Shown here: positions 51,582-61,149 of the stretch, piece by piece
How positions within the stretch are numbered: the first letter of the stretch is position 1
Layout: every line of letters starts with the position of its first letter
Assembly (NCBI GenBank): GCA_017744285.1
Contig: JAGIBP010000033.1
Span: forward strand, 36,585 to 100,584
Direction: 5' to 3'
Length of the DNA: 64,000 bases
Origin: Variovorax sp.
GTDB taxonomy: Bacteria; Pseudomonadota; Gammaproteobacteria; Burkholderiales; Burkholderiaceae_C
Notes under the pieces: generated by a model
What the model was told of the DNA's origin: nothing
The model's database searches: none
What the model saw: the letters and a program-made list of their open reading frames with translations, nothing else
Made by a program: the position numbers and the translations under genes

Positions 51582-53297
51582 ATGGCAAGTGCATTCGGAC
51601 GGGCGAGGCGGTACGCGGGCGCTGCGCTCGCGGCCGTCGCGCTCGGCAGTTCGCTGGTGCTGCTCTCGGCGCAGGCGCAGCAGAACCAGGCGCGGCCGCC
51701 GGCAGCGGCCCAGAACCCGCCGCCCGCCAACACCAACGGCCAGAACGGCGGCAAGAAACCGAACATCCTGGTGATCTTCGGCGACGACGTGGGGCAGTCC
51801 AACATCAGCGCCTTCGGCAACGGCATCGTGGGCTACAAGACGCCCAACATCGACCGCATCGCCAACGAGGGCATGAAGTTCACCGACTACTACGCGGAGA
51901 ACAGCTGCACCGCGGGCCGATCGAGCTTCCTGACCGGGCAGAGCGTGTTCCGCACCGGCCTGTCGAAGGTGGGCGTTCCCGGCGCGACCGTCGGCCTGCA
52001 GGACCGCGACGTGACCATCGCCCAGGCGCTCAAGCCGCTGGGCTACAACACCGCGCAGTTCGGCAAGAACCACCTGGGCGACCAGGACCGGTTCCTTCCG
52101 ACCAAGCATGGCTTCGACGAGTTCTTCGGCAACCTCTACCACCTGAATGCGGAGGAGGAGCCCGAGCGGCCCTTCTGGTTCAAGAACACGCCGGACTTCC
52201 TCAAGGCCTACAACCCGCGCGGCGTCATCAAGGCATCGGCGGACGGCAAGGTGCAGGATTCCGGACCGCTGACGCGCAAGCGCATGGAGACGATCGACGA
52301 CGAGACCACCGGCGCGGCGATCGACTACATCAAGAAGCAGGCGCAGGACAAGAAGCCCTTCTTCGTGTGGATGAACTTCACGCGCATGCACATGTACACG
52401 CACGTGCGGCCAGAGAACCGGGGCAAGGCCGGTCTGGGCGCCGGCCACGAGTACGCCGACGGCATGTGGGAGATGGACCAGAACGTCGGCAAGCTGCTCA
52501 AGACGCTGGACGACGCGGGCATCACCAACGACACGATCGTGGTCTACACCACCGACAACGGCCCCAATTTCTTCTCGTGGCCCGATGCGGCGAACTCGCC
52601 GTTCCGCAGCGAGAAGGATTCGAACTGGGAGGGCGCGTTCCGCGTGCCCGCCATGGTCCGGTGGCCCGGCAAGATCAAGCCCGGCACGACCAGCAACGGC
52701 CTCTTCTCGGGGCTCGACTGGTTCCCGACGCTGCTGGCGGCCGCGGGCGACAACAACATCAAGGACCGGCTGCTCAAGGGCGCGCCGCTTGGCGGCAAGA
52801 ACTTCAAGGTGCACCTCGACGGCTACAACCAGCTGCCGATGCTCACCGGGCAGACCGAGAAGAGCGCACGCGAGGAGTACTACTACTTCAACGACGACGG
52901 CGAACTGGTCGCGATGCGCTTCGACCCGACGCTGCCGGGCGCGACCAACCCCACGGCGTTCAAGGTGGTCTTCTGCGAGCAGCGCGCGCCGGGCGGCATG
53001 CAGATCTGGAAGGAACCCTTCACCTGCCTGCGCACGCCGAAGTTCTACAACCTGCGGATGGACCCCTACGAGCGCGCGGACGTCGGCCCGACGAACGGGT
53101 ACGAGAACATGCAGACCGAGAATGCCTTCGTGCTGTTCGAAGCCACGCGAAGGTCGGCCAACTTCCTGCAGACCTTCGTCGACTATCCGCCGAGCCAGAT
53201 TCCCGCGAGCTTCACCATCGATCAGGCCGTGGCCAACGTGAAGCGGCAGGTCCAGGCCGCGATGGACAAGCAGCAGGCATCGCAGCCGAAGAAGTAG
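51582..53297 (+). CDS. Type I sulfatase (arylsulfatase), secreted
   Basis: The 571 residues have a Sec signal peptide (AAVALGSSLVLLSAQAQ) and a type I sulfatase fold: ILVIFGDDVGQSN (metal Asp68/69), C109-T-A-G-R113 as the formylglycine site (variant of C-x-P/A-x-R), FGKNHLGDQDRFLPTKHGFD (Lys/His) and VYTTDNGPNFFSWPD (metal Asp/Asn). It hydrolyses a sulfate ester in the periplasm with Ca2+ and a formylglycine made from Cys109. AAGGAG lies six bases before ATG 51582. The activating enzyme gene is two genes upstream, so the set can be self-contained. The natural substrate is unknown. Confidence 0.93.
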   Translation: MASAFGRARRYAGAALAAVALGSSLVLLSAQAQQNQARPPAAAQNPPPANTNGQNGGKKPNILVIFGDDVGQSNISAFGNGIVGYKTPNIDRIANEGMKFTDYYAENSCTAGRSSFLTGQSVFRTGLSKVGVPGATVGLQDRDVTIAQALKPLGYNTAQFGKNHLGDQDRFLPTKHGFDEFFGNLYHLNAEEEPERPFWFKNTPDFLKAYNPRGVIKASADGKVQDSGPLTRKRMETIDDETTGAAIDYIKKQAQDKKPFFVWMNFTRMHMYTHVRPENRGKAGLGAGHEYADGMWEMDQNVGKLLKTLDDAGITNDTIVVYTTDNGPNFFSWPDAANSPFRSEKDSNWEGAFRVPAMVRWPGKIKPGTTSNGLFSGLDWFPTLLAAAGDNNIKDRLLKGAPLGGKNFKVHLDGYNQLPMLTGQTEKSAREEYYYFNDDGELVAMRFDPTLPGATNPTAFKVVFCEQRAPGGMQIWKEPFTCLRTPKFYNLRMDPYERADVGPTNGYENMQTENAFVLFEATRRSANFLQTFVDYPPSQIPASFTIDQAVANVKRQVQAAMDKQQASQPKK

Positions 53298-53340
53298 ATG
53301 AATGGGCGGCAGGCGGCGCCGATCGGAAAGTGAACGCCCG

Positions 53341-55917
53341 ATGAGCGTCGCTTCCATGCCGGCGCCCGCCGCAGTTCCGTCGGCCGGGGCAGCGGCGCAC
53401 GCGGGCCTGCGCGTGCCGCTGGCCGGGGTCCTGCTGTTCGCTTCCGGCCTCTCGGCCCTGGTGTTCCAGGTGCTGTGGGTCAAGCAGCTCGCGCTGGTGG
53501 TCGGCGTCGAAGTGCATGCGGTGGCGCTGGGCATCGCCGCCTTCTTTGCGGGACTGGCGCTCGGCGGCTGGTGGGCGGGGCCGCTCGCCGATGCCGCGGC
53601 GCGCCCGCTGCGTTTCTATGCGGCGATCGAGGCCGGCATCGTGCTGCTGGCCTGCGCGTCGACGCTGGCACTGGCGCGGTCGGCTGCACCCTTCGCGTGG
53701 TTCGAGGCCGAGGCGGGGCCCCTCGCCTGGGCCTTGCCCGCGCTGCTGGTGCTGCTACCCGCCGTGCCGATGGGTGCGACCCTGCCGGTGCTGATGCGCG
53801 CGGTCGCGCCCCGGGCGGGACAGGTCGGGCAGGCGGGCGGCGGGCTCTATGCGGCGAACACGCTCGGAGCCATCGCGGGGGCGCTCGCGAGCGCCTTCCT
53901 GCTGATCCCGGTGCTCGGCGTGCGGGGCTCGGCCTTCGCGGCCGGCGCGCTGAACCTCGCCGTGGCGCTGGCGGCGCTGCTGCTGGACCGCGGCGTCGCC
54001 GTCCCCGCGGCCACCGGCGCGACGCCCGCCGAGGTGAAGCCGCCTTCGCGCGCCAGGCCGCATGCGCGCCGCGCCCTCTGGCTCTACGCGCTCGCGGGCG
54101 GCATCGCCCTGGGGTACGAGGTCGTGTGGTCGCAGGCGATCGTGCAGTTCATGAGCACGCGCGCCTTCGCCTTCTCGGTGATGCTCGCGACCTACCTCGC
54201 CGGACTCGTGATCGGCAGCGCGCTCGTCGCGCGGCGCGCGGACCGGCTGCGCGATCCGTGGGGCGTGTTCGCGATGCTGATCGCGTCGGCGGGGCTGCTC
54301 GCGCTGCTCGAATTCGCGCTGCTCGGCCGCTGGCTGCCGCAGTGGCAATCGGTGGCGGCGGCGCTCGCGCCGGCCGGCGGCGGCGAAATGCTGCCCATGC
54401 TCGCGCGCTTCGCGGTCGCGGCGCTGGCCATCGTGTTCCTGCCGACGGTGCTGCTCGGCGCGGCCTTTCCCGTGGCGCTGCGGCTCGCGGTCGATGCCGG
54501 CCACGTGGGCCGCGACACGGGGCGCGTGGTGGCGCTCAACACGCTCGGCGGCATCGCCGGCACGCTGCTGACCGGCTTCGTGCTGGTGCCGGTGCTCGGC
54601 CTGGTGCGCACGCTCGGGCTGCTCGCCATCGGCGCGGCGGCGCTCGCGCTGGTGGCGGTGACGAGCGCGGCGCGCATCTCCGCCCGCACGCGCCATGCGG
54701 TGGTGGCGATCGCCGGGTGCTCGGCGGTCGCGGCCGTGCTGGTCCCGCCGGACCGGCTGGCCGAGCTGCTGGCGTCGGCGCGCGGCGGCACGCTGAGCTT
54801 CTACGAGGAAAGCCGGGGCGGCACCGTGGCGGTGGTCGAGCAGCGCTCGGGCAGCCATCGCTTCAAGCGCCTCTACATCCAGGGCGTCTCGAATTCGGGC
54901 GATGCGATGACCTCGCTGCGCTACATGCGGCTGCAGGCGCTGCTGCCGCTCCTGGTGCAGCGCGAGGAGCCGCGCTCGGCCCTCGTCATCGGCCTGGGCA
55001 CCGGCATCACGGCCGGCGCCTTGCTGCGCTACCCGACGCTGGAGACGCGCGTGGTGGCCGAACTGCTGCCCGCCGTCGCGCGCGCGGTGCCGGAATTCAG
55101 CGGCAACCACGGCGTGGGAAGCGATGCGCGCATCGACATCCGCCTGCGCGACGGCCGGCGCGAACTGCTGGCGAGCCCGCAGCGCTACGACCTCATCACG
55201 CTGGAGCCGCCGCCGCCCTCGGCTGCCGGCGTGGTCAACCTCTATTCGAGCGACTTCTATGCGCTGGCGGCCACGCGTCTCGCGCCCGGCGGGCTGTTCG
55301 CGCAGTGGCTGCCGCTGCCGACGCAGAACGACGAGGACACGCGCTCGCTGGTGCGCAGCTTTCTCGACGTGTTTCCGCATGCGACGCTGTGGACCACCGA
55401 GTTGCACGAGATGCTGCTGGTCGGATCCTTCGCGCCGATCGAGCTCGACGTGCCGCGCATCGCGCGGCGCCTGGCGCAGCCGGAGGTCGCCGCGTCGCTG
55501 CGGGAGGTCGGCGTGGCATCGCCCGCCGCGCTGCTCGCGACCTGGGTGACCGATCGCCAGGGGCTCGAGCGCTATGCGGGCGACGCTCCGGCGGTGACGG
55601 ACGACCGCCCGCGCATCGAGTACGCCCCCTGGGTGCGCCGCGACGAGTTCGCGCGCGTGCTGCCGCGGCTGCTCGCGGTCGCGAGCCCGCCGCCGATCCA
55701 GGGCGCCGACGCGGGCTTCGAGGCCGAGCTCGCGAAGGAGCGCGAGCTGCTCCGGGGCTTCTACCGTGCCGGGCTCGACGCCTACGCGGGGGACCGCGAG
55801 GGCTGGGCGCGCGAGATGCGGCGCGTGATGCAGGGCGATCCGGCCAATCCGTACTATCGCTGGTTCATGGGCGGGACGAGCCAGCGCAACGACAGCAGCG
55901 AAGGAAGCCAACGATGA
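53341..55917 (+). CDS. Fused MFS-like membrane protein / spermidine-synthase-like methyltransferase domain protein
   Basis: The 858 residues have roughly twelve to fourteen membrane helices in the first 480 positions (LLFASGLSALVFQVLWVKQLALVVG; FAFSVMLATYLAGLVIGSAL; TLLTGFVLVPVLGLVRTLG), then a Rossmann domain with ALVIGLGTGITAGALLRYP near 552-570. The spermidine-synthase Asp loop is replaced by LEPPPPSAAGVVNLYSSDFY near 620, so polyamine synthesis is doubtful. The family is annotated 'fused MFS/spermidine synthase'; its reaction is not known. It sits between sulfatase and MoxR genes and its stop overlaps the MoxR start by four bases. Confidence 0.87.
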   Translation: MSVASMPAPAAVPSAGAAAHAGLRVPLAGVLLFASGLSALVFQVLWVKQLALVVGVEVHAVALGIAAFFAGLALGGWWAGPLADAAARPLRFYAAIEAGIVLLACASTLALARSAAPFAWFEAEAGPLAWALPALLVLLPAVPMGATLPVLMRAVAPRAGQVGQAGGGLYAANTLGAIAGALASAFLLIPVLGVRGSAFAAGALNLAVALAALLLDRGVAVPAATGATPAEVKPPSRARPHARRALWLYALAGGIALGYEVVWSQAIVQFMSTRAFAFSVMLATYLAGLVIGSALVARRADRLRDPWGVFAMLIASAGLLALLEFALLGRWLPQWQSVAAALAPAGGGEMLPMLARFAVAALAIVFLPTVLLGAAFPVALRLAVDAGHVGRDTGRVVALNTLGGIAGTLLTGFVLVPVLGLVRTLGLLAIGAAALALVAVTSAARISARTRHAVVAIAGCSAVAAVLVPPDRLAELLASARGGTLSFYEESRGGTVAVVEQRSGSHRFKRLYIQGVSNSGDAMTSLRYMRLQALLPLLVQREEPRSALVIGLGTGITAGALLRYPTLETRVVAELLPAVARAVPEFSGNHGVGSDARIDIRLRDGRRELLASPQRYDLITLEPPPPSAAGVVNLYSSDFYALAATRLAPGGLFAQWLPLPTQNDEDTRSLVRSFLDVFPHATLWTTELHEMLLVGSFAPIELDVPRIARRLAQPEVAASLREVGVASPAALLATWVTDRQGLERYAGDAPAVTDDRPRIEYAPWVRRDEFARVLPRLLAVASPPPIQGADAGFEAELAKERELLRGFYRAGLDAYAGDREGWAREMRRVMQGDPANPYYRWFMGGTSQRNDSSEGSQR

Positions 55918-56897
55918 GTGCGCGCGACGATGTCCTGGTGCTGAGGGCGAAGATGGCCGAATCGATCATCGGCCAGGAACGCATGATCGACCGCCTGCTG
56001 CTGGGCCTGCTCGCGGACGGGCACCTGCTCGTCGAGGGCCTGCCGGGGCTGGCGAAGACGCGGGCGATCAAGAGCCTGGCGAAGCACCTGGAGGCGAGCT
56101 TCTCCCGCATCCAGTTCACGCCCGACCTGCTGCCCGCCGACATCACCGGATCGGAGATCTACTTCAGCGAGGGCGGCAAGGGCGAGTTCCGTTTCCAGCC
56201 GGGGCCGCTGTTCGCGAACCTGGTGCTCGCGGACGAGGTGAACCGTTCGCCCGCCAAGGTCCAGGCCGCGCTGCTCGAGGCGATGGAAGAGCGGCAGATC
56301 ACCGTCGGCGGCAAGACCCATCCGCTGCCCGCGCTCTTCCTCGTCATGGCGACGCAGAACCCGATCGAGCAGGAAGGCACCTATCCGCTGCCCGAGGCGC
56401 AGCTCGACCGCTTCCTGATGCACGTCAACGTGGGCTACCCCGAGGCGGGCACCGAGGCGCAGATCATGCGGCTCACGCGCGGCGAGGAGTTCGGCGGCGG
56501 CGCGGCGCACGCGCCAGGGCGCGAGCCGCCCGTGGTGATCGCGCAGGCCTCCATCTTCGGCGCGCGGGCCGAGGTCCACGCGGTGCGGATGAGCGAGGCG
56601 GTGGAGAACTACATCGTCGCGCTGGTCGAGGCGACGCGCGAGCCCAAGCCGCTGGACGACCAGCTCGCCGACTGGATCCAGGTCGGCGTGAGCCCGCGCG
56701 GCTCGATCGGCCTGGACAAGGTGTCGCGCGCCCAGGCGTGGCTGCAGGGCCGCGACTTCGTCACGCCGGAGGATGTGCAGGCGGTGGTGCACGAGGTTTT
56801 TCGCCACCGGCTGATCCTCTCGTACGAGGCGCACGCGGCGCGGGTGAGCGCGGATGCGGCGATCGACCGCCTCGTCAGCAAGGTCGCCGTGGCCTGA
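55914..56897 (+). CDS. MoxR family AAA+ ATPase
   Basis: The 327 residues are a MoxR AAA+ ATPase: Walker A GLPGLAKT near 43-50, FTPDLLPADITGSEIY, Walker B LVLADEVNRSPAKVQAALLEAM near 103-124, sensor MATQNPIEQEGTYPLPEAQLDRF near 143-165 and arginine-finger region. MoxR proteins act with von Willebrand factor A proteins as chaperones that assemble or insert cofactors into enzymes. AAGGAAG precedes ATG 55914. It is the first gene of the Bat-type module here. Confidence 0.95.
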   Translation: MSARDDVLVLRAKMAESIIGQERMIDRLLLGLLADGHLLVEGLPGLAKTRAIKSLAKHLEASFSRIQFTPDLLPADITGSEIYFSEGGKGEFRFQPGPLFANLVLADEVNRSPAKVQAALLEAMEERQITVGGKTHPLPALFLVMATQNPIEQEGTYPLPEAQLDRFLMHVNVGYPEAGTEAQIMRLTRGEEFGGGAAHAPGREPPVVIAQASIFGARAEVHAVRMSEAVENYIVALVEATREPKPLDDQLADWIQVGVSPRGSIGLDKVSRAQAWLQGRDFVTPEDVQAVVHEVFRHRLILSYEAHAARVSADAAIDRLVSKVAVA

Positions 56898-56911
56898 CCG
56901 GAGGTCCCGCG

Positions 56912-57940
56912 GTGCGCTTCGACCTTGCAAGCCTGGCGCGCGCCGGCTGGCGTGCGCGCGGCGCTGCACCGCCGCTGCGGCCGAAGGCGGACGGGGGCGA
57001 TGCCGCGCCGGGCGTCCACGTGGACGCCGCCGCGCTCGCCAGGCTCGAAGCGGCGGCGCGCGATTTCAACCTGCAGCCGCGCCAGCCGGTGCACTCGCTG
57101 CTGTCGGGCCGGCATGCGTCCAAGGTGCGCGGACGCGGACTGGCCTTCGAGGAACTGCGCCCCTACGTGTTCGGCGACGACATCCGCACCATGGACTGGC
57201 GCGTGACCGCGCGCACCGGCACGCCCCACGTGCGCGTGTACGCGGAGGAGAAGGACCGGCCCGTGCTGCTCGTGGTCGACCAGCGCATGAACATGTTCTT
57301 CGGCACCCGGCGCGCGATGAAGTCGGTGGCGGCGGCCGAGCTGGCCGCCCTCGTCGCGTGGCGCGTGCTGGCCGATGGTGATCGCGTCGGCGGGCTCGTG
57401 TTTGGCGACGACGGCCTGACCGAGCTTCGCCCGCAGCGCAGCCGCGACGCGGTGCTGCACCTGCTCGGCGAGATCGCGCGGCGCAACCAGGCGCTGCGCG
57501 CCGATGCCCCGGCGGTGCGTTCCGCCGCGCGGCTCAACGAGACGCTGCTGCACGCCGCGCAGCTCGCGCACCATGACCACCTGGTGGTCGTCGTCAGCGA
57601 CTTCGAAGGGCACGACCGGCGCACGCGCGACCTCCTCTTGCAGATGCGCGAGCACAACGACGTGCTGGCGGTGCTGGTGCACGACCCCTTCCTGAGCGAG
57701 CTGCCGACCTCGGGCGAGCTGGTGGTGAGCGACGGCGAGCTGCAGGTGGAGCTCGGCTTCGGGCACGAACGCATCCGGCGCGGCATCACCGATTTCGTGA
57801 GCACGCAGAGCACGGCGCTCTTCGCGTGGCAGCAGGGCATCGGCGTGCCGGTGCTGCCGCTGTCGGCGGCCGAGGACACCGCGGCGCAGGTGCGCCACCT
57901 GCTCGGCCGCGTCATGGCCGGGACGCCCAGGGGACGGTGA
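56912..57940 (+). CDS. DUF58 domain protein (Bat module)
   Basis: The 342 residues show the DUF58 signature RGLAFEELRPYVFGDDIRTMDWRVTART near 74-100 and a von Willebrand-like domain with LLVVDQRMNMFFG and VVVVSDFEGHDRRTR. DUF58 proteins are encoded next to MoxR ATPases and are assumed to work with them. The GTG start at 56912 has GGAGGT seven bases upstream, better than any later ATG. Its stop overlaps the next ATG by one base. Confidence 0.92.
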   Translation: MRFDLASLARAGWRARGAAPPLRPKADGGDAAPGVHVDAAALARLEAAARDFNLQPRQPVHSLLSGRHASKVRGRGLAFEELRPYVFGDDIRTMDWRVTARTGTPHVRVYAEEKDRPVLLVVDQRMNMFFGTRRAMKSVAAAELAALVAWRVLADGDRVGGLVFGDDGLTELRPQRSRDAVLHLLGEIARRNQALRADAPAVRSAARLNETLLHAAQLAHHDHLVVVVSDFEGHDRRTRDLLLQMREHNDVLAVLVHDPFLSELPTSGELVVSDGELQVELGFGHERIRRGITDFVSTQSTALFAWQQGIGVPVLPLSAAEDTAAQVRHLLGRVMAGTPRGR

Positions 57941-58449
57941 TGGACGCCCCCACGGCGCTGCTCAAGGAACTGGCCGACCTGCGCCAGCCACCGCCGCCCT
58001 CGTGGCTGCCGCAGACGCAGGGGTGGGCCATCCTCGGCGCGCTGCTGCTGCTCGCGGCACTCTGGGCCGGCTGGCGCGCGTGGCGGCGCTATCGCGCGAG
58101 GCGCTACCGGCGCGAGGCGCTGGCGGCGCTCGCCGCATTCGAGGCCAGCCTGGATGCCGGCGCCGTCGAGCGCGCGCGAGCCCTGGCGGGCGCGGCGGCG
58201 CTGCTCAAGCGCACCGCGCTTGCGGCCTGGCCGCGCGAGCAGGTCGCGGCGCTGAGCGGCGAGGCCTGGGGACGCTTCCTGGGCGCGCACGCGGGCTCGG
58301 CGCCGGAAGCGGCCGGCCGTCTCGCGCCGGTGGTGAACGACATCGAGTACCAGGGCGAGGCGGCGCTCGCCGCGCTGCCTGCGCAGGAGGCGCGCGCCTT
58401 CTTCGGCGCCTGCCGGCAATGGATCGCGGGGCACCGTGCACCAGCTTGA
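57940..58449 (+). CDS. DUF4381 domain protein (Bat module)
   Basis: The 169 residues have one membrane helix near 27-45 (GWAILGALLLLAALWAGWRAW) followed by a cytoplasmic basic stretch (RRYRARRYRREAL) and an alpha-helical domain ending GACRQWIAGH. This matches DUF4381, a small protein that occurs between DUF58 and BatA in aerotolerance-type operons. It probably tethers the MoxR complex to the membrane. Its reading frame overlaps the next gene by 14 bases. Confidence 0.88.
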   Translation: MDAPTALLKELADLRQPPPPSWLPQTQGWAILGALLLLAALWAGWRAWRRYRARRYRREALAALAAFEASLDAGAVERARALAGAAALLKRTALAAWPREQVAALSGEAWGRFLGAHAGSAPEAAGRLAPVVNDIEYQGEAALAALPAQEARAFFGACRQWIAGHRAPA

Positions 58450-59476
58450 ATACCCCTGGCTGCTCGTGCTGCTGCCGCTGCCGATCGCGCTGTGGTGGCT
58501 GCTGCCGCCGTACCGCGAATCGAGCGATTCGGTGCGCCTGCCCTTCTTCGGCGCGGTGGCGGACGCGGCCGGCCTGCAGCCCGCGGCGGGCGCGGTGGTG
58601 CCGCGCCGCAACTGGCTGCAATGGTTGCTCGCGCCGGTGGCGTGGGCGCTGGTGGTCCTCGCGCTGGCGCGGCCGCAGTTCGTCGAGCCGCCGATCGAGA
58701 AGGTGCAGCCCGCGCGCGACCTGCTGCTGGCGCTCGACCTCTCGCAGTCGATGGACACGCGCGACTTCCGGCGCCCCGACGGCGCGATGGACACCCGCGT
58801 CCATGCGGTGCAGCAGGTGGTGCGCGATTTCGTCGCCCGGCGCACGGGCGACCGCATCGGGCTCATCGTCTTCGGCGATGCGCCGTATCCGCTTGCGCCC
58901 TTCACGATGGACCACGAACTGGTGCGCACGCTCATCGACGAAAGCCCGCCGGGCATGGCCGGCCCGCGCACCGCGCTCGGCGACGCGCTGGGCCTCTCGA
59001 TCAAGATGTTCGACGACAGCCATGCCGAGCAGAAGGTGCTGATCGCGCTCACCGACGGCAACGACACCGCGAGCAGGATGCCTCCCGCGCGCGCGGCCGG
59101 GATCGCGAAGGAGCGCGGCGTGGTCGTGCACACGGTGGGCATCGGCGACGCGGCCGCCACGGGCGAGGACAAGGTCGACCTCGACACGCTGCGCGAGGTG
59201 GCGGCCGCCACCGGCGGCACCTTCCACTTCGGCGCCGACCAGCGCCAGCTCGAAGAGATCTACGCCACGCTCGACCGCATCACGCCGCAGAACCAGAAAG
59301 TGCTGTCGTGGCGTCCGCGCAGGGAGCTGTACATGTGGCCGCTCGGCGCGGCCCTGCTCATCGTGCTGGGCTACCAGCTCGCGATGGCGGCCTACACCGG
59401 TACGCGGCGCGGCATGCGCTCGATGCGCGAGCGCCGGTCCAGGCAGGCCGGCGCGGACGTGCCGGGGAAGGCGTGA
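58436..59476 (+). CDS. VWA domain membrane protein, BatA-like
   Basis: The 346 residues begin with membrane helices (PWLLVLLPLPIALWWLLP and LQWLLAPVAWALVVLALARP), then a von Willebrand A domain with a canonical MIDAS: D-L-S-Q-S near 101-105 (DLLLALDLSQSMDTR), TALGDALG and LIALTDGNDT. A last helix (LGAALLIVLGYQLAMAAY) anchors the C-terminus. It is BatA-like, with the VWA domain between helices facing the periplasm. The GTG start at 58436 lies inside the DUF4381 gene. Confidence 0.9.
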   Translation: MHQLEYPWLLVLLPLPIALWWLLPPYRESSDSVRLPFFGAVADAAGLQPAAGAVVPRRNWLQWLLAPVAWALVVLALARPQFVEPPIEKVQPARDLLLALDLSQSMDTRDFRRPDGAMDTRVHAVQQVVRDFVARRTGDRIGLIVFGDAPYPLAPFTMDHELVRTLIDESPPGMAGPRTALGDALGLSIKMFDDSHAEQKVLIALTDGNDTASRMPPARAAGIAKERGVVVHTVGIGDAAATGEDKVDLDTLREVAAATGGTFHFGADQRQLEEIYATLDRITPQNQKVLSWRPRRELYMWPLGAALLIVLGYQLAMAAYTGTRRGMRSMRERRSRQAGADVPGKA

Positions 59477-61149
59477 TGGACGCGCTGGCGCAATTCCACT
59501 TCCTGCGCCCCGCGTGGCTGTGGGTGCTGGTGCCGACCGTGGCGCTCTGGTGGCTGATGGGCTGGCGCGGCGACGTGCGCCGGCGCTGGCAGGGCACCAT
59601 CGCGCCGCACCTGCTCGACGCGCTGGTGGTGCGCCGGCAGGCGGGGCGTGCGATCCGGCCACTGCACCTGACCGTCGCGGTGCTCGTGCTCGGCGCGCTC
59701 GCCCTGGCCGGCCCCACGTGGGAGCAGGAGAAACCGCCCTTCCTCGAAGACAAGGCGCCGCTCGCGGTCGCGATCGACCTCGGCCCCGAGATGGATGCGA
59801 TCGACGTCAGTCCGACGCGCCTCGCACGCGCCAAGCTCAAGCTCAAGGCGCTGCTGGCGCGGCGCGACGGCGCGCGCACCGCGCTCTATGCCTATGCGGG
59901 CAGCACCCACCTGGTGCTGCCGCTCACGGACGATGCGAAGCTGCTGCAGACCTTCGTCGACGCGCTCGAGACGCGGATCATGCCGGTGAAGGGCAAGAAC
60001 ACCGCGCTGGCGCTCAAGACCATCGAGGCCGATCTCGCGAAGGAGGACACGCCCGGCACCATCCTCTTCCTCACGGACGGCGTGGAGCCGGGCGCGTTCG
60101 CCGCCTTCAAGGCGCAGATCGATTCGGGGCGGGCCCTGCCGGTGGTGCTCGCCATCGGCACCGCGCAGGGCGGCCCGGTGCGCGAGGGCGAGGGCTTCGC
60201 GGAGGAGGGCGGCCGGCGCGTGTTCGCGCGGCTCGATGTCGAGGCGCTCAAGCGCCTGCAGAGCGAGGCCGACGTGCCGGTGGCGACCGTGACGCTCGAC
60301 AGCGACGACGACGTGCGCTGGGTGCAGCGCCACGTGCAGTCGCACCTGGCGCAGAAACAGGCAGAGGCGCATGCGCGATGGAAGGACCAGGGCTGGTGGC
60401 TCTGCATTCCGCTGGCCGTGCTGGGCGCGCTGTGGTTCCGCAAGGGCTGGACGATCCGCTGGGCCGCGGCGGTGCTGCTCGCGCTGGCCCTGGGCGCGCC
60501 GCCGCCCGACGCGCTGGCCGCCGGTGACGACGACGCACCGGCGTCGCCGCAGCCCGCCGACAAGGGCCGTCACTTCATCGACTGGTGGCTCACGCGCGAC
60601 CAGCAGGGGCGCCTCGCCTTCGAGCGGGGCCGCTACGCCGAGGCCGCCGCGCGCTTCGAAGACCCGATGTGGCGCGGCATCGCGCTCTACCGCGCCGGCC
60701 GGTACGACGCGGCGGCGCAGAGCTTCGCGCTCGTCGATTCCCCCGAAAGCGATTTCAACCAGGGCAACGCGCTCGCGCTGCAGGGCCGCTACAAGCCAGC
60801 GGTGGCGCGCTACGAACAGGCCTTGCAGCGGCGGTCCGGCTGGCCCGAGGCGAAGGCCAATCTCGACAAGGTCCGCCGGCTGATCGTGCCCGACGACGAC
60901 GACCCGCAGCAGGACCAGGAACTCAAGCCCAACCGGGGCGACAAGGTCGAGTTCGACAAGAAGGACAAGGGGGGCCAGATGCAGACGATGCCGGCCGGCG
61001 AGCAGACCGCCGAGACCTGGATGCGCGCGATCCAGACCAGCCCGACCGAGATGCTCGCGCGCAAGTTCGAGTTGCAGCGCGAGGCGCCGCCGGCCCCCGC
61101 GGCGCGTCCTGCTCCACCCTCTGCCGCGCCCCCCGCGAAGGCACCCTGA
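59476..61149 (+). CDS. VWA and TPR domain membrane protein, BatB/BatC-like
   Basis: The 557 residues combine an N-terminal VWA domain (about 85-290), two helices near 303-345 and a TPR region (about 370-460: LAFERGRYAEAAARFED, LYRAGRYDAAAQSF, NALALQGRYKPAVARYEQALQ). The VWA metal site is atypical: D-L-G-P-E replaces D-x-S-x-S (AIDLGPEMDAI), so metal binding may be lost. The tail is rich in Pro and Ala. BatB-BatC fusions of this kind occur in Bat operons. The start shares a base with the previous stop. Confidence 0.87.
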   Translation: MDALAQFHFLRPAWLWVLVPTVALWWLMGWRGDVRRRWQGTIAPHLLDALVVRRQAGRAIRPLHLTVAVLVLGALALAGPTWEQEKPPFLEDKAPLAVAIDLGPEMDAIDVSPTRLARAKLKLKALLARRDGARTALYAYAGSTHLVLPLTDDAKLLQTFVDALETRIMPVKGKNTALALKTIEADLAKEDTPGTILFLTDGVEPGAFAAFKAQIDSGRALPVVLAIGTAQGGPVREGEGFAEEGGRRVFARLDVEALKRLQSEADVPVATVTLDSDDDVRWVQRHVQSHLAQKQAEAHARWKDQGWWLCIPLAVLGALWFRKGWTIRWAAAVLLALALGAPPPDALAAGDDDAPASPQPADKGRHFIDWWLTRDQQGRLAFERGRYAEAAARFEDPMWRGIALYRAGRYDAAAQSFALVDSPESDFNQGNALALQGRYKPAVARYEQALQRRSGWPEAKANLDKVRRLIVPDDDDPQQDQELKPNRGDKVEFDKKDKGGQMQTMPAGEQTAETWMRAIQTSPTEMLARKFELQREAPPAPAARPAPPSAAPPAKAP

